Assembly (NCBI GenBank): GCA_036250225.1
Contig: JAPZLL010000034.1
Span: forward strand, 38,724-102,723
Source of the DNA: Cercophora sp. LCS_1
Taxonomy: Eukaryota; Ascomycota; Sordariomycetes; Sordariales; Lasiosphaeriaceae
Reading direction: 5' to 3'
DNA length: 64,000 nucleotides
Part shown: positions 43,717 to 54,620 of the stretch, piece by piece
How positions within the stretch are numbered: position 1 is the stretch's first letter
Layout: every line of letters starts with the position of its first letter
Program-made: the position numbers and the translations under genes
The notes under the pieces: model-generated
Databases searched by the model: none
Told to the model about the DNA's origin: nothing
The model's input: the letters and a program-made list of their open reading frames with translations, nothing else

Positions 43717-45439
43717 GCTCGTATCCGACGTGGGCCTCAGTTTTCGTGAGAACACCGTCTTTTTGAGCAAACATTCGGGTGATGAAATCAACCTCATACG
43801 ATGCCCGCATATTTCGAACCGAGAAGAGGGGTGCACAATCAGCAAGTGCAGGTTTGCCTCCTGTCATCGGGCCTGCCCTGCTTTCATCATGGCGCAGGTG
43901 ACCCAACGCTATTTCCAGTCGAGTCTCATCGAGCCCGGTTGGCGAGTCGACGGATACTTCGAGGATCGCCACGACTTTGGTCTACTAGTTCTCGACATCT
44001 TTACGGACCTCAACGGTGCGCGGCCTACGAGCTCTCGACCAAGGACACCTCAAGGCTGCCAAAAGAAGATCGGGACAAGATTAGAAAAACTAGGGCCTGG
44101 GAATGACGCCACCGCTTTAAAACACACATCCCAAGACCACTAAGAGCGAATCCACATCACATCCCACCCATACGACTCGGTCGTGACTCGCAGCAGCTTG
44201 TGACGGAAACCATCTCCGCCTCTTGCTTCTCGAACAGACATCACAACGCAACATCGAGCCCCATCCTCACCACCCCAACACAATACGGCTCCCTCAAAAT
44301 CCCACCCTAGCTCTATCCCATCAAATTTATTCCATCCCTCATTTTTTCTATGCTGCAGACACCAACAACCATCCCTCACCACCACCAAACTCCCAACTCC
44401 GCACCCAACCCTTACCCTCATTCCCGTCCCCACCAGCCACCACCAGCCGCCAAAGCCCGTCAACCACCAGCCCCACAAGCTTACCTAACAGCCCCCACCC
44501 CAAACCGTCAACATAAAAAATCTCTTCGAGGAAAAAATCCGTTGAACTCTTCCTTCCTCAACTTCAACTTCACAGCCGCTCACCCATTCCGGCAGCAAGC
44601 TGCAAATCCCGAATGCGCGAGAAAAGGCCACATCATATCCTTTAGTCCGCCCGCATTTCAGGTAAGCAAGAAAAATCGGCTCAGCCGACCGGGGGGGGGC
44701 GCAACTTGCAGCGAACCCCAAGGTATGTTTTCTCTCTTTCCCGTTGGCTTTCCGTCTCAGCTCGACCACACACACACACACAATCTGTCATGATGAGAGT
44801 AATTTGCGATTGATACCGTTCGGGTGGCTCTCTTTCGCCGGAGTGGCTATATTCGTCGGACAAATGATAGTATTTCTTACATATTCTGAACTTTCTTTCT
44901 TCGCCTTTATCTCACGCTCACTTCCTGTGGATTGTTCCCAGCTAACGATTCCAAAGTTTTCAGGCTCTGGGTCGTGACAGTTGGTTGTCCACGCCTCGAT
45001 AAGTTTTGCTGAGCGGGCAGCATCCATGCGTTCTCTTCATCTTTCGTTGGATAGCAATCAAGTCTCCATTCAAGCACCAATTTAGGTTCAGTCTGTGATC
45101 GTGCATGTGAATCTTCACCTGACATCTTGGCATCATGTATCCGATAGCCACGGACATCGCCGCCAGGTTCTTCAACGTTGCAACGTCCGGACTTTCAATG
45201 GGAACAGGAGAGTCAACTATATTCAGCTCTCTCCGTATCTGATCCTTCATCTAGACGTCTATCTTTCCCTCCCTGAACCATGCACTACCTCTGCTCCCAA
45301 ACATGTCGGTAGCACAGTGGTCTAATCCTCCAAATCCAATGGATAACCGCCATGATAGCCGATATGCGAGGAGACCTGTCTCGCCGCCCATACCCCCAGT
45401 ATAACATGATGCTCTTGATGCTGAGGAACGTCAGGGCTG
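43717..45439. other. Spacer between 2OG oxygenase and CFEM gene
   Basis: Both flanking genes end here. There is a pyrimidine-rich stretch at 44.2-44.6 kb and two intron-like blocks with GTAAGC/GCAG and GTATGT/TCAG ends at 44.66-44.76 kb. The ATG frame at 44350-44793 has low-complexity composition. A (CA)n run lies near 44766. A non-coding transcript is possible; no firm gene. Confidence 0.35.
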
Positions 45440-47410
45440 TCAGTGACAGAGCCATTGCGCGAACATAAGAGCCGGAAAGAGAAGCGAAACAAAAGGAAAA
45501 GACGGTCCGCGTTGGGTTGCTGAAGATACCGTCACCTGTGCTGGGGCTGCCGAGTTTCGCGCCGTTGGAAAAGTAAAGGGGGCTCCGTTCCTAGGTGCTG
45601 CCCCGCCACCAGAGCCCGGAGCACTCACTCCAGAACCGCTTCCGGGCGCAGCTCCACTTGCACCATCTGGTCCGTTGCCGTTGCCGGGAGCGGCTCCGCT
45701 ACCAGTGCCCGGTTGCGATCCAGATCCCGCGTCGCCAGGTCCTCCGTAGGTCGATGCGTCGGGGCCCTGTTCGACTTGCTGAACGGGCACTGTTACTGTG
45801 AGAAACGAAGTTGCTACCTGATTATCGGCAACCTTGGCTTCGAAGAATGCACATGGAGTTGGCGGGGGCCCGTAAGCTGGCGCTGGGGGAGGAGGAGGAG
45901 GAGGTACTTGCATAGCCGGCGGTGGCGGAGGCGGAGGTTGGAGAGGTGGGGGAGCAACTACCGTTTGGATGAGAGTTACCACGGCCCGAGGAGGTGGAGG
46001 CCGAGGTGCGTTGTCGGGGCATGTCGTGGGAACGATGGCCAAAGGACTTGGTTTCCCCATGATGAAGACGGTCTCGACAAACGGGCCTTCCATCTGGCCA
46101 GGGGCTGGGCAAGGCTCTTCAGAACCACCAGCTCCATTCCCCATTCCGTTGTTGGCTGGCCACCCATTGCCGTTTCCATTACCGTTTCCATTACCGTTTC
46201 CATTACCGGGCCCTGCTCCAAGAGGGCATGCGGGCGAGCCTCCGTTGCCGTTGTTGAGTCCCGCGTTTGGCCAACCGCTTCCCAGGGGGGTTCCGGCACC
46301 AAAGGGCGGTCCTGTTAGAGCTGGTGGCTCGAGGCAGACTGTGGTTGTTTCGACAACTGTAAGAACTGGTCCAAGGTTGCCCCCCGGTGGAAAAGCCGGG
46401 CCGACAGGCGGGCCATATGCTGCTGGACCACCACCGCCGTTGCCGCCATTGCCGCCGTTGCCGCCATTGCCACCGTTACCAGCGCCGCCATTTCCACCTC
46501 CTGGGGGTCCATACATGCCGGCTCCTGCTGGTGGGTTTGCTGGGGCCGCTGTAACAAATTGGGTGACGGTAACTGCTGGAAGACCTCTGCCATTGCCACT
46601 TCCGTTGCCATCTCCCTCATCGCATGGTGCCTCGCCACCTCCCGGGTTTGGCGGGCCACTTGTGACGAAGGGACCGGGCGGGCCAGCCGCCGGAGGCCCA
46701 CTGGTAACGAACGGACGTGCTGCATTTTCATCGGGACAGCCGGCGAGGATATGTGAGTTGTCGAGTGCAGGACTTGTCCCGGAGAGGATACGCTCGACAT
46801 GGGCGACAGGGTTTGGTGATGTAGCGTGCGAAGTGCCTTGCCCAACTGGATAGTTGAAGTTGATGTTCATCTCGATCGGGGATCCATCTCCGAGCGGGAT
46901 ATTGACGGGAGCATTGGAAGGGGCTGCCTGGTGGTCGAGAGCGAGAAGTTGGTTATTGTCGTCTGGTGGTGGTCCGCCCTCAGATGCCATGCCGACGTTG
47001 ACGTTGAGTCGGACGGGAGAGCCACGAGCTGCGATGCTGGTAGACTCCGGGGTATTGTTCGCAAGTGATTGCATCGTGCTCGTCATACTGACATTGATGC
47101 AATCCTTCGTGATCTGTTTGGTGGCAGGGGCATAATTCTCGGCATCGCAGTGTGTAAAGAGGCATTGGAAAAGCTTCTGCAAGACCTCAAATGATTAGAT
47201 ACTACACAGGCGTCATGAGGGCAAAGGGTGCCAGCGTACCTGAAGCTCGTGGTCTCGTTGACAGAGGCATTTCAAGTCGTAACAGCCAGACCCGCTGAAG
47301 GCCGGGTCGACGCACGCCCCAGCACAGGCAGGAAGGTTATTGGCATTCAGTCCCGAGACGGGCGCGAGGATTGAGAATAGGGTAAGACCCCAGAGCGCCG
47401 CCGACTTCAT
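45440..47410 (-). CDS. CFEM-domain cell-surface protein with Gly/Asn/Pro repeats
   Basis: Minus-strand exons 47410-47240 and 47176-45440, joined in phase 0 across a 63-bp intron (GTACGC, GCAG), 635 residues. Residues 1-20 (MKSAALWGLTLFSILAPVSG) are a signal peptide. The CFEM domain follows with eight cysteines spaced C-x3-C-x9-C-x4-C-x1-C-x11-C-x4-C-x15-C. The aspartate in CYDLKC lies where the heme-coordinating Asp sits in iron-scavenging CFEM proteins. About 500 residues of low-complexity Gly, Asn and Pro repeats come next. The C-terminus ends in a hydrophobic segment (FPFVSLLFPALMFAQW) after a Ser/Ala-rich stretch, as expected for a GPI anchor. The protein is probably wall-attached; roles of the family range from heme uptake to adhesion and virulence. 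The upstream ATG at 47704 is rejected because it would bury the signal peptide. Confidence 0.9.
46171..46206. repeat. Three perfect 12-bp units in CFEM gene
   Basis: The unit cgtttccattac is repeated three times without mismatch and encodes Gly-Asn-Gly-Asn on the minus strand. A related GGN-type array lies at about 46432-46490. Confidence 0.9.
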
Positions 47411-47959
47411 GGCGAAGGCTGACGATGGCTCTGGAGAATGGTGGAGAGCTGCAATCAAAGATATGATCACCAAAAAGGGTGTCAACGACTGACGTGAATG
47501 AGTTTGGGTACCTAATCCAAAAAAAGAGTGACGTCGGAAAAAAGATCGTGGTGATGATGGCTGTGCTGTGATGGAGGAGAGAGGGAGCAAGTTTGCAATG
47601 GAGAGCTGAGCAGCTGAAATATGGTTGGGGTCTGCAAAGTATCTCCGTGGACTTGTCAGGTGCATTTCACGGTGTCGGAAGGGGCAAGTTTGGGAGATCG
47701 TCATTGATATGGGGGTTCAAGGCAAGAGTCGAGCTTTGAGGAGCTTGATTCGACGTCCGCCAGGGTGCACCTGCCAGACACATGTGACGCCCGCTGGCCC
47801 GGTTCCAAACGACTCTGGCCAAGAGGTAGGAGCGAGACGTCACCAATGCCACACATGCTGCGCTCGCTGTAGTAAGGCAGGAGGTGGCCAAGCGATGGCC
47901 GGACGGGATCCCGTTGCTGAAAGCAGCAGAGTGCGCCGACGTTGGGTATTCTATGGCAT
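47411..47959. other. CFEM promoter and CMS1 3' region
   Basis: Both genes are on the minus strand. A long open frame reaches 47704 but is a 5'-leader artefact. No further gene is seen. Confidence 0.4.
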
Positions 47960-48867
47960 CTAGTAAAACAACAACTCAATCTGTTTTTCTGAGGCCGAAT
48001 ACCTCTCCTTAAACTCTTTCCTTCCCAGAAGCTTGACAAGGGGAATCGCCGTTTCCCTCATGTCTGTGATGCCTCTCTTCTTCTGGTCGATATGAGAAGC
48101 ATCCACAACAATCCTCTTCAGGTTGTCGATTGAGAGCGCTTCTAGGTGGAAGTTAGTGCCCGCATGTTGGTCATGATAATTTAGAAAGGACGATACCGTT
48201 CTCAATGAGGTCAATCAGACGCTGTGGCGTGCCAACAGCAATGCCTGTGCGGTGCTTCTTGAGGAAAGAGACCTGCTCCTCAAGCTTGAAGTGCTTGGCG
48301 AACAGCTTGGCTACTGAATTGCCCTTCGTCTGGAACTTCCTCACCGCCCTGCTCAGTCATCAGTGAACATCTCAAATCCAGCAGGGACGAGGAGTCACAC
48401 CTAACAAGGTCGGCCGCGCGCAATCCTGCCCCTGCCACGATGAGGGTGTGCGGTGCCCCGTTCTTCTTGGGCGCAGTCTTCAGCTTGTCCTTGTCATCTG
48501 AAAATTCCTCAAGGAAATCGGGCAGGTTCTCCAATGATCGCGGTTTCTGCCACGAGGTTGTGTTCTTGAAGTCGCTTGCTTCAAAGCATCAACGCCAACC
48601 CAGGTTCGGGAGTCAAACTCAGGAGTTCTCACCAGAGATATACAAATCTGCCAGCTCAATTGGGCTGAGGTCGGTCCCGAAACGTGTGGTCTTCTGTGCG
48701 ACATGATCGGCGAGGAGTTGGCCGTCCATATGCTCAAATGACTTGTTCAAGCCAGCCTCGACATCAAGATCACCTTCATCCTCGCGTGCCGGCTTCTTGC
48801 GTTTCTTCTTGGGGTTTGCGCTGTCACTGCTCGCTTTCCGCTTCATCGTCCTGTTCTCGGCTTCCAT
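47960..48867 (-). CDS. CMS1: CMS1, small-subunit ribosome biogenesis protein
   Basis: Four minus-strand exons: 48867-48633, 48578-48401, 48348-48197 and 48141-47960. The introns are 54, 52 and 55 bp and all phases agree. The product is 248 residues, somewhat shorter than the yeast protein. The N-terminus is a nuclear-localisation-like region (KRKASSDSANPKKKRKK) followed by an acidic stretch. The core has ELADLYIS, TLIVAGAGLRAADLVRAVRKF, KHFKLEEQVSFLK, GIAVGTPQRLIDLIENEALS and LKRIVVDASHIDQKKRGI, the order found in the Cms1 family. These proteins resemble a degenerate DEAD-box helicase N-domain: GAGLRAADL stands in place of a helicase motif and GTPQRL matches motif Ib. In yeast the protein associates with the 90S pre-ribosome. 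It shares a 1.1-kb promoter with the PQ-loop gene. Confidence 0.9.
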
Positions 48868-50005
48868 GTCTGCTTGTTACTTCAACTGCCTGTAACGAGA
48901 ACTTGAAGGTTCTGCACAACCTTGTGGGCTGTGAACGTGCCGCAAGAATCGAGGATCCAGGTGTGGTGCAAGACCTCACGGATCAGGGAATAATATCAAA
49001 ATACCCTGTGGTGTAAGGCTAGATCGTCTTTCTGAGCTGAGTGCGGTTGCTCTTTCCGTCAACATGAATGAGATGGAGCTTTGCCGGTAGGTTCTCGCGA
49101 AAAATTGGTTGCGTTACAGTGCGCGCCTGGCCCCGCCCGAAAGCGCGCACTGTAAGCTGTCCTGGATGGCGGGCAGCACAGCGCTTGCCGCAAACATGAG
49201 CCTCAACTGGAGTGAATTGCCTACAGTGCGGGAAGCGTCAACAAATGCACACTTATCCTCTCATCAACCACTATTCTCAATATCTCCTCGGCAGTCTTGA
49301 GTGTGTGTAGGCAGCAAGATGAAATTTTGAGAAAAGAATTGGGCTGAACATACGCAGCATCATCTCATTCAGAAAACCCGGCAATTACACCTTTTCAACT
49401 TTCTCCAGGTTTCTCACCTCATTCATCCCCGGATCAAACATGGATGTCAGACATGCCTGCGAGACTGTTTGTGTAATGGACCATTGAGCCTCATCGGACC
49501 CCCATGGAAGTAGCAACCCTTATCTTCACTTAGCCGCTACGTCTTAACTCCATTACAATCCTCCGTTGTCCAGGCATCATGCGGGCCGCCAGCAGGCCAC
49601 AACCTTAGATCGGGATGTTCCCACACTCCGATCGCGGTGGCAACAGGTGGAACACCCGCATTCGCGCCTCAACGTCTGCCCAGCACCTGAAAGTATGAAG
49701 CTAGTTCAGTAACCTAGTCGAGTTATCCCCAGGTGAGGTGCTACCATGGCACAAATGCAACCCCAAAACGATAAGAAAAATATCTCAGCGCGGGATATTT
49801 TGGGAGGTGATGGGTACGATTTCGATCCTCGACTCTCGCGGGCTCTATAAGAGGGGAGGGCTTGGGGCGTTGGTGAAGCTCATTGCAAGTCATACCGTCA
49901 CTTGGAGCCCCTCAGGTTTTCCCACAATTCCAAACATCTGCCACATTGTTCCAGGACCAAGTTACATAGATTCGGAGAGGTGACGCGAGAAGAGAAGGGC
50001 GAGCC
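48868..50005. other. Divergent promoter, CMS1 / PQ-loop gene
   Basis: This 1.1-kb head-to-head spacer contains the 13-bp inverted repeat at 49114-49155 and a related ctacagtgcg at 49221-49230. No coding frame is convincing. Confidence 0.45.
49114..49155. repeat. 13-bp perfect inverted repeat with 16-bp loop
   Basis: The left arm 49114-49126 (ttacagtgcgcgc) is the exact reverse complement of 49143-49155. The GC-rich loop ctggccccgcccgaaa lies between. It sits about 250 bp upstream of the CMS1 start codon. Confidence 0.95.
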
Positions 50006-51463
50006 ATGGCAGCACAGACCGATATTCCCCTAGTATGATCGTTCATGACGCAGTCCCTCGTTGCTGGTGTATGCTGACGCAATCTGATGACACAGGCGGC
50101 CAATGTTTTGGGTGTAAGTATAGCCGAGTCGAGCTTGGCGTTGTGTTGTTCTATGGAGGCGATGGTGTCTAATATGCTGTGTCTCGGCCCTCAGACAATC
50201 GGAACCAGTAAGATTTACTCTGATGAAGGACCGCTAGAGTATGCTGACGGCGGCCGCTGCAGTGTAAGCTGTCAAGGCACGGTTTCACTGCGGTTTGTGC
50301 TGATTCAACGCAGTTTGTGGTGTATCCAGTTGATACCCCGGATATGGACGAACTGGAGGACTGAAAGGACAGAAGGGCTCCCTGGCCTGATGATGTTCCT
50401 CTGGGCCCTTTGTGGGTGAAGCCTCCCGCTCGGCGTATGCGACGGCACTAATGCAACAAGGCGGGGTGCCTTTCGGGGTGTATGCTGTCACTCAGCGCTT
50501 CAATATACCGCTCCAGATCCAGCCGCAGTTGTTCATGTCATTGTGCTTGGTCAGCTGGGGGCGGTTTACCACAAGTATGTGCTCTTGATCTCCAGCCATT
50601 GCCAATGTGCTAACGGAGGAGTAGTAAGTGGCCATCATGGAAAGCATTCGCCGTCACGGTTGCAACGGCTCTTGTGTTTGCCGGCGTTGAGGTTGCTCTA
50701 ATCATCACCTTGAGGGTGAGTACAATCACGCCATACCAGCCCGAGGGGCCCAGCTGATGCGCGTAGTCGTTGTACGCACGCGGCAATGATGTTCCCGTGC
50801 TCGTAGTTGGCGTCATCGCAGCCACCGTCCTTGTCGCTGGGTTATTGCCACCTTATGGTGAGATATGGAAGCGGCGAGGGAGGGTGATTGGCATAAACTG
50901 GGTGCGTGCTCATTTACGCGTCGTTGAGACAAGCAGGGTTGACAGGACTCAGGTTTTTCTTTCCATGGATTGGTTCGGGGCCTTCTTCTCCCTTATGGCT
51001 CTTGGTGAGCACCGTGATACCTGCTGGAACGACCCAAGACGAGAATAACTGATAAACCGCAGTTGCCCAGCACACCTTCGACATCCTAGGCGGAGTTCTC
51101 TACACGTTGTGGTAGGTGGAAAGCCTCCTATTGTGAGCTTGGTCTAAAAAGATATCTAGTTGTCTGCTCGAAATTGGGATTTTTGTGTCCCATCTGATAT
51201 TTCTCGTCCGGTCTTGGAGAGTTCGAAGGGAGGCCGCCGCACAGGGGAAAACGTTTGACGATGTCCTTAGAGAGCACGAAAAGAGCGGAATCCCCTTCAA
51301 GTTCGCGGAGCGAAAGTCCCGGGACGACAGGGCTCACAAGCTACGAGTTTTCGGAAGCAAAGCCGGAGAACGGGCCGACCGGGGCAGTGCTGCGGTGGTG
51401 GCCAACGCTTCCGAGACTGAGACAGGGGCGCGCGGCGACAACGCCAACTGCCCGCAGGTATAG
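50006..51463 (+). CDS. PQ-loop repeat membrane protein, possibly frame-damaged
   Basis: Ten exons: 50006-50032, 50096-50113, 50195-50207, 50314-50411, 50461-50574, 50625-50715, 50767-50901, 50953-51004, 51063-51111 and 51160-51463, about 300 residues. Hydrophobic helices and two PQ-loop-like motifs (QLIPRIWTNWR and LLPPYGEIWKRRGRVIGIN) match fungal seven-helix PQ-loop proteins related to vacuolar or lysosomal transporters. The first motif has PR where the family has PQ. A hydrophilic C-terminal tail of about 80 residues follows the last helix. Two junctions are abnormal: at 50207/50314 and at 50574/50625, canonical GT-AG splicing leaves the frame one base short. Each would be repaired if an extra G preceded the donor GT. 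The first can instead be bridged in frame by an acceptor near 50279; for the second I found no in-frame alternative. The gene may be a young pseudogene or carry two sequencing errors. Confidence 0.75.
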
Positions 51464-54400
51464 CTAGCGTCAGCTAGGTCAAGTCGTCGGAGATGTTGGA
51501 GCGGCTGGTTTGTCCAGAGAAAAAATCGTGAAACTAGCGCTTCCTCTTGCAGCACAGATAGCAAAAGAAAATGCACGAGGTTCTCTCGGTGAGACTCGCA
51601 GAGCATGAAAGCATCCCCCGCCATCCGGGAGGTATTCCGGACCAAATGACAGATATGTCCCAAGAGTGTTGGCCCATAAGACACCGATAGGTTTTGCTCC
51701 CTTTCAAGCCTTGATGGTGCATAGTGAGGCGAAGAGAATGTCGTGGTTGACTCCGCCTTCAGCCCGAGTGCTTGAGACTACTCGCCAAGCCCGGCCTACA
51801 TACATGAGCGCACGGCTGAGCCCTCGGACGGCAGTGTTCAGGACTGTGGCCACTGTGAGACGCCACAGTAGTCCAGTAGGAATAACATCAGCAATTATAG
51901 GCGGTGAAACCACGAGGTAAAAAGTGAAAGCCGAGCGGGCCCGCCCGGAGGAGACCGATGTGTCCAGTTGGCCGACCCAGCCGCTTGGTTGTCTCCCTGT
52001 CCGGGGTCGTCCCGGTTTGGCACGGGCCATTGCTTCCCAGGTGTACAGGGTCCAGGATAGAACCCCTGGACTCTCGCCGCTCTTGTCGAGTGCCGTGATG
52101 TTACGATGTCACGATGTTACGATGTTACGATGGATAAACGCGACTCGAGTCTGGTTGTCCAGTAAAAAGGCACTAGAGTGAAGACAAGGCTGGGTCGTTG
52201 ATGCCCAACCCCTTCTGCGCTTGCACCGTCCCTTGCATCTCTGAGAGACGGAAGTCAGAGGCTTGTGTGTCGAGATCCAAGCCTGTGCTGCCGATCCCTC
52301 GTCCTCGGTAGGACGTCCCGCTCGGCAAGCCCTGTTGTTTGCGTTCCTGTTCCGCCCTTTGTTTTTGCTGCCCGCCCTATCGTTGCGGCTTCTTGCTGAC
52401 GTTCAATGCAGCCCCGCTGCGGGCCATGAATGGCCGTGGCGCACAACAACAGCTACGTCACCCAGTCGCTTTTGAGAAACTACGGCCAGTGCGTGCTGGC
52501 CTGGCAAGTGGGTGACAAACGAGCCAAAGACTGCAGCCCGATTGTTAGCGCTTGTGTTGGCTCTACCGGCCAGGCTTCTGAGCAAGATGGAACCTCCTCA
52601 AGACCTCTGAAATGTGTACGCAAGGCACCCGTTGTTACTGGAAAAAAGACATCGCGATCGTGTTGATACTCTTTGATAAAGGAGGAAGAGGGGAGAAACG
52701 CGTCTTCCGGCCTTGGTGGCCCGTTTGCTGTGTCAGACCTAGACTCGCATGGGCAAGTTCTGGGTGGTTTGTCAAAGCGGCGAGCTTTGGCGCTCTGAGT
52801 GGATGACGATCATAGCACCACCGGTATCTTAGATGGTGGTAGGGTTGATATTGTGGAAGACGGGGCTTGCCCAAAGCCAGAGGAGATCGGGTGCCGAGAA
52901 AAGCTGGCGACAATGGTCCGGCGTGGAGCGAAAGGAAGGGATGTGTGGGATGCCGATCAAGTGAGCTTCGAGATTTTCTGCATTGCACTTGGAGTGCGGT
53001 TCCTGTCTCGCGAGGCGGTACCTGAAATGGGGTCAAATCCTTTCTGCTTGCTGTATGTTCGATACCAAGGCGGGCTAGTTCTGGCAATTCGCAATGCCCG
53101 GTGCTTGCTGTAAGACTGATGAGGGGGCGTTTTGTGTCGTGCGTCTGGCAAAGCCGAAGTCGATCGTTGGTTGGCTGAGATTTGCAACAGGCGGGTGATG
53201 GTGGAATTGAAAGCATATGGTTGGAAGTTGCAAAACAGCGTGTGCCCCTCTGCCCCTCCTTCCCTACCAAGAGGAAAGCTGCCGGGAGAGGAGCGCTGCA
53301 GTCTGGTTGGCTTCGATGCTTGCCTGGTGCTTGGTCCCTCTGGTGGGTTGCTGCTGCTCATGTCCGGGTCCATTTCTTGCGCTGTGCTGCACACTGCACG
53401 GCCCGCAGAGACATTGTCCAGTCGAAAGAGACAGGAACACAACCTTGTCTCTCCGGATCAACACGCCTGTCTTACTTAGCTATTGTCGGCTATGCCATAC
53501 TGTGTACTTCGCATTCTGTCCTCCCGCTCCGCGACCTCCCGCTCGCCGCGCTCAGGACAAGGCGGAGTTCCAAGCTCCTCCCTTGCTCCTCCCTTGCCGA
53601 CACAATGACTCCAGACCGCATCGGTGGCTTGAGGCCTCATGTATACCGTCCCTGGGGTTATTGTGAGGGAGACCGGGACTTGCTTTTGGGAGAAAAGGAA
53701 TGGTAAGTTAGCCCTTGGGAGGGATGCGTTTTCCTACAAATAAACTCACCCACGGCTGCTCTCCAATTTGACCCCATGGCGCTACGGATTCGCTCGACTT
53801 AGCGATCACCGGCGCCTATTTTCGTCGCACTTTCACACCCACCGTCCCGGCGTCACTGCTTATCCCGTCCTCCTATACCCCCCCGACAGATCCCGGAGAT
53901 CTTGAGTCCTTCCAACAGACCTCGCTTCCAGTTGTGCACCTGTTCGACTGCGTTAGTCGGCCCCTTTGACGACGTCTCATTGCCCGTCGACGCTCGGCCC
54001 TTGCCCCTCTCCCCGCTGCAGCAACAGCTCCAACTACTCACGAGTATATCCATTCATTGCGGGACCGCCTTAGCTTCCAGAGCAGAGACTCAGAGGTTGC
54101 AGCTCCTCTGCAACTCGTATTCATTTGCGATTGCTTGTTTGCAACCGTCGCCCCCAAATTGCATGATCGCGGTTCGCGACGGTGCCTTGAACATTGGAAC
54201 AGCTGCACCCTTTTCCCACGCATCAACTGCCTGTCTAGTGTGGCCATCCCGCACTCCCCGCCGCGCCTTAGCCTCCCAAAATTTGTCGAAAAAAAGGGTC
54301 CCCCCAAAACCCGTCAACTCGTTCCTTTCCCTTTCCGAGTGTTTCTAACCAACTCATTGCTGCAAGGGACGGTACTGTCTCTTTCTTTTTGTCATAACCA

Positions 54401-54620
54401 TTTCTCTTCTCGGATCCCCCGATCATCGCCGGCCGATTTTTTATTTTTTGCATGCGGTGGCCTTTGGGTTCGCGCTTGTCGATCCGCCCATCGGCGTCCC
54501 GTGAGGAGCTGGAGCTGCGAGTGACGGTGAAGACGGGCAGGAAATACGCCGAAGTCGCCGAACCAAGCTGCTTGGAAAGTCACCGCTTCCGCTGCCCACC
54601 ACAGCACTTGAACCCGGACA
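51464..54620. other. 3.2-kb gene-poor region and Rap gene leader
   Basis: The last 700 bases are pyrimidine-rich like a 5' UTR of the GTPase gene. The remainder holds open frames up to 211 codons (minus 52635-53270) without motifs and with non-ATG starts, and an 8-bp tandem repeat at 52097-52128. Confidence 0.35.
52097..52128. repeat. 8-bp tandem repeat, four units
   Basis: gatgttac is repeated four times at 52097, 52105, 52113 and 52121; the second unit has one change (gatgtcac). It lies in non-coding DNA. Confidence 0.9.

Noticed and set aside
44350..44793. Plus-strand frame rich in Pro, His and Thr
   Set aside because: Low complexity, overlaps intron-like signals, and lacks a supported stop-to-stop gene structure.
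45300..45360. tRNA gene suggested by TAGCACAGTGGTC
   Set aside because: The D-arm-like string has no matching acceptor stem or T-arm within 90 bases.
52635..53270. 211-codon minus-strand frame
   Set aside because: Low-information composition, no splice-consistent neighbours and no family resemblance.
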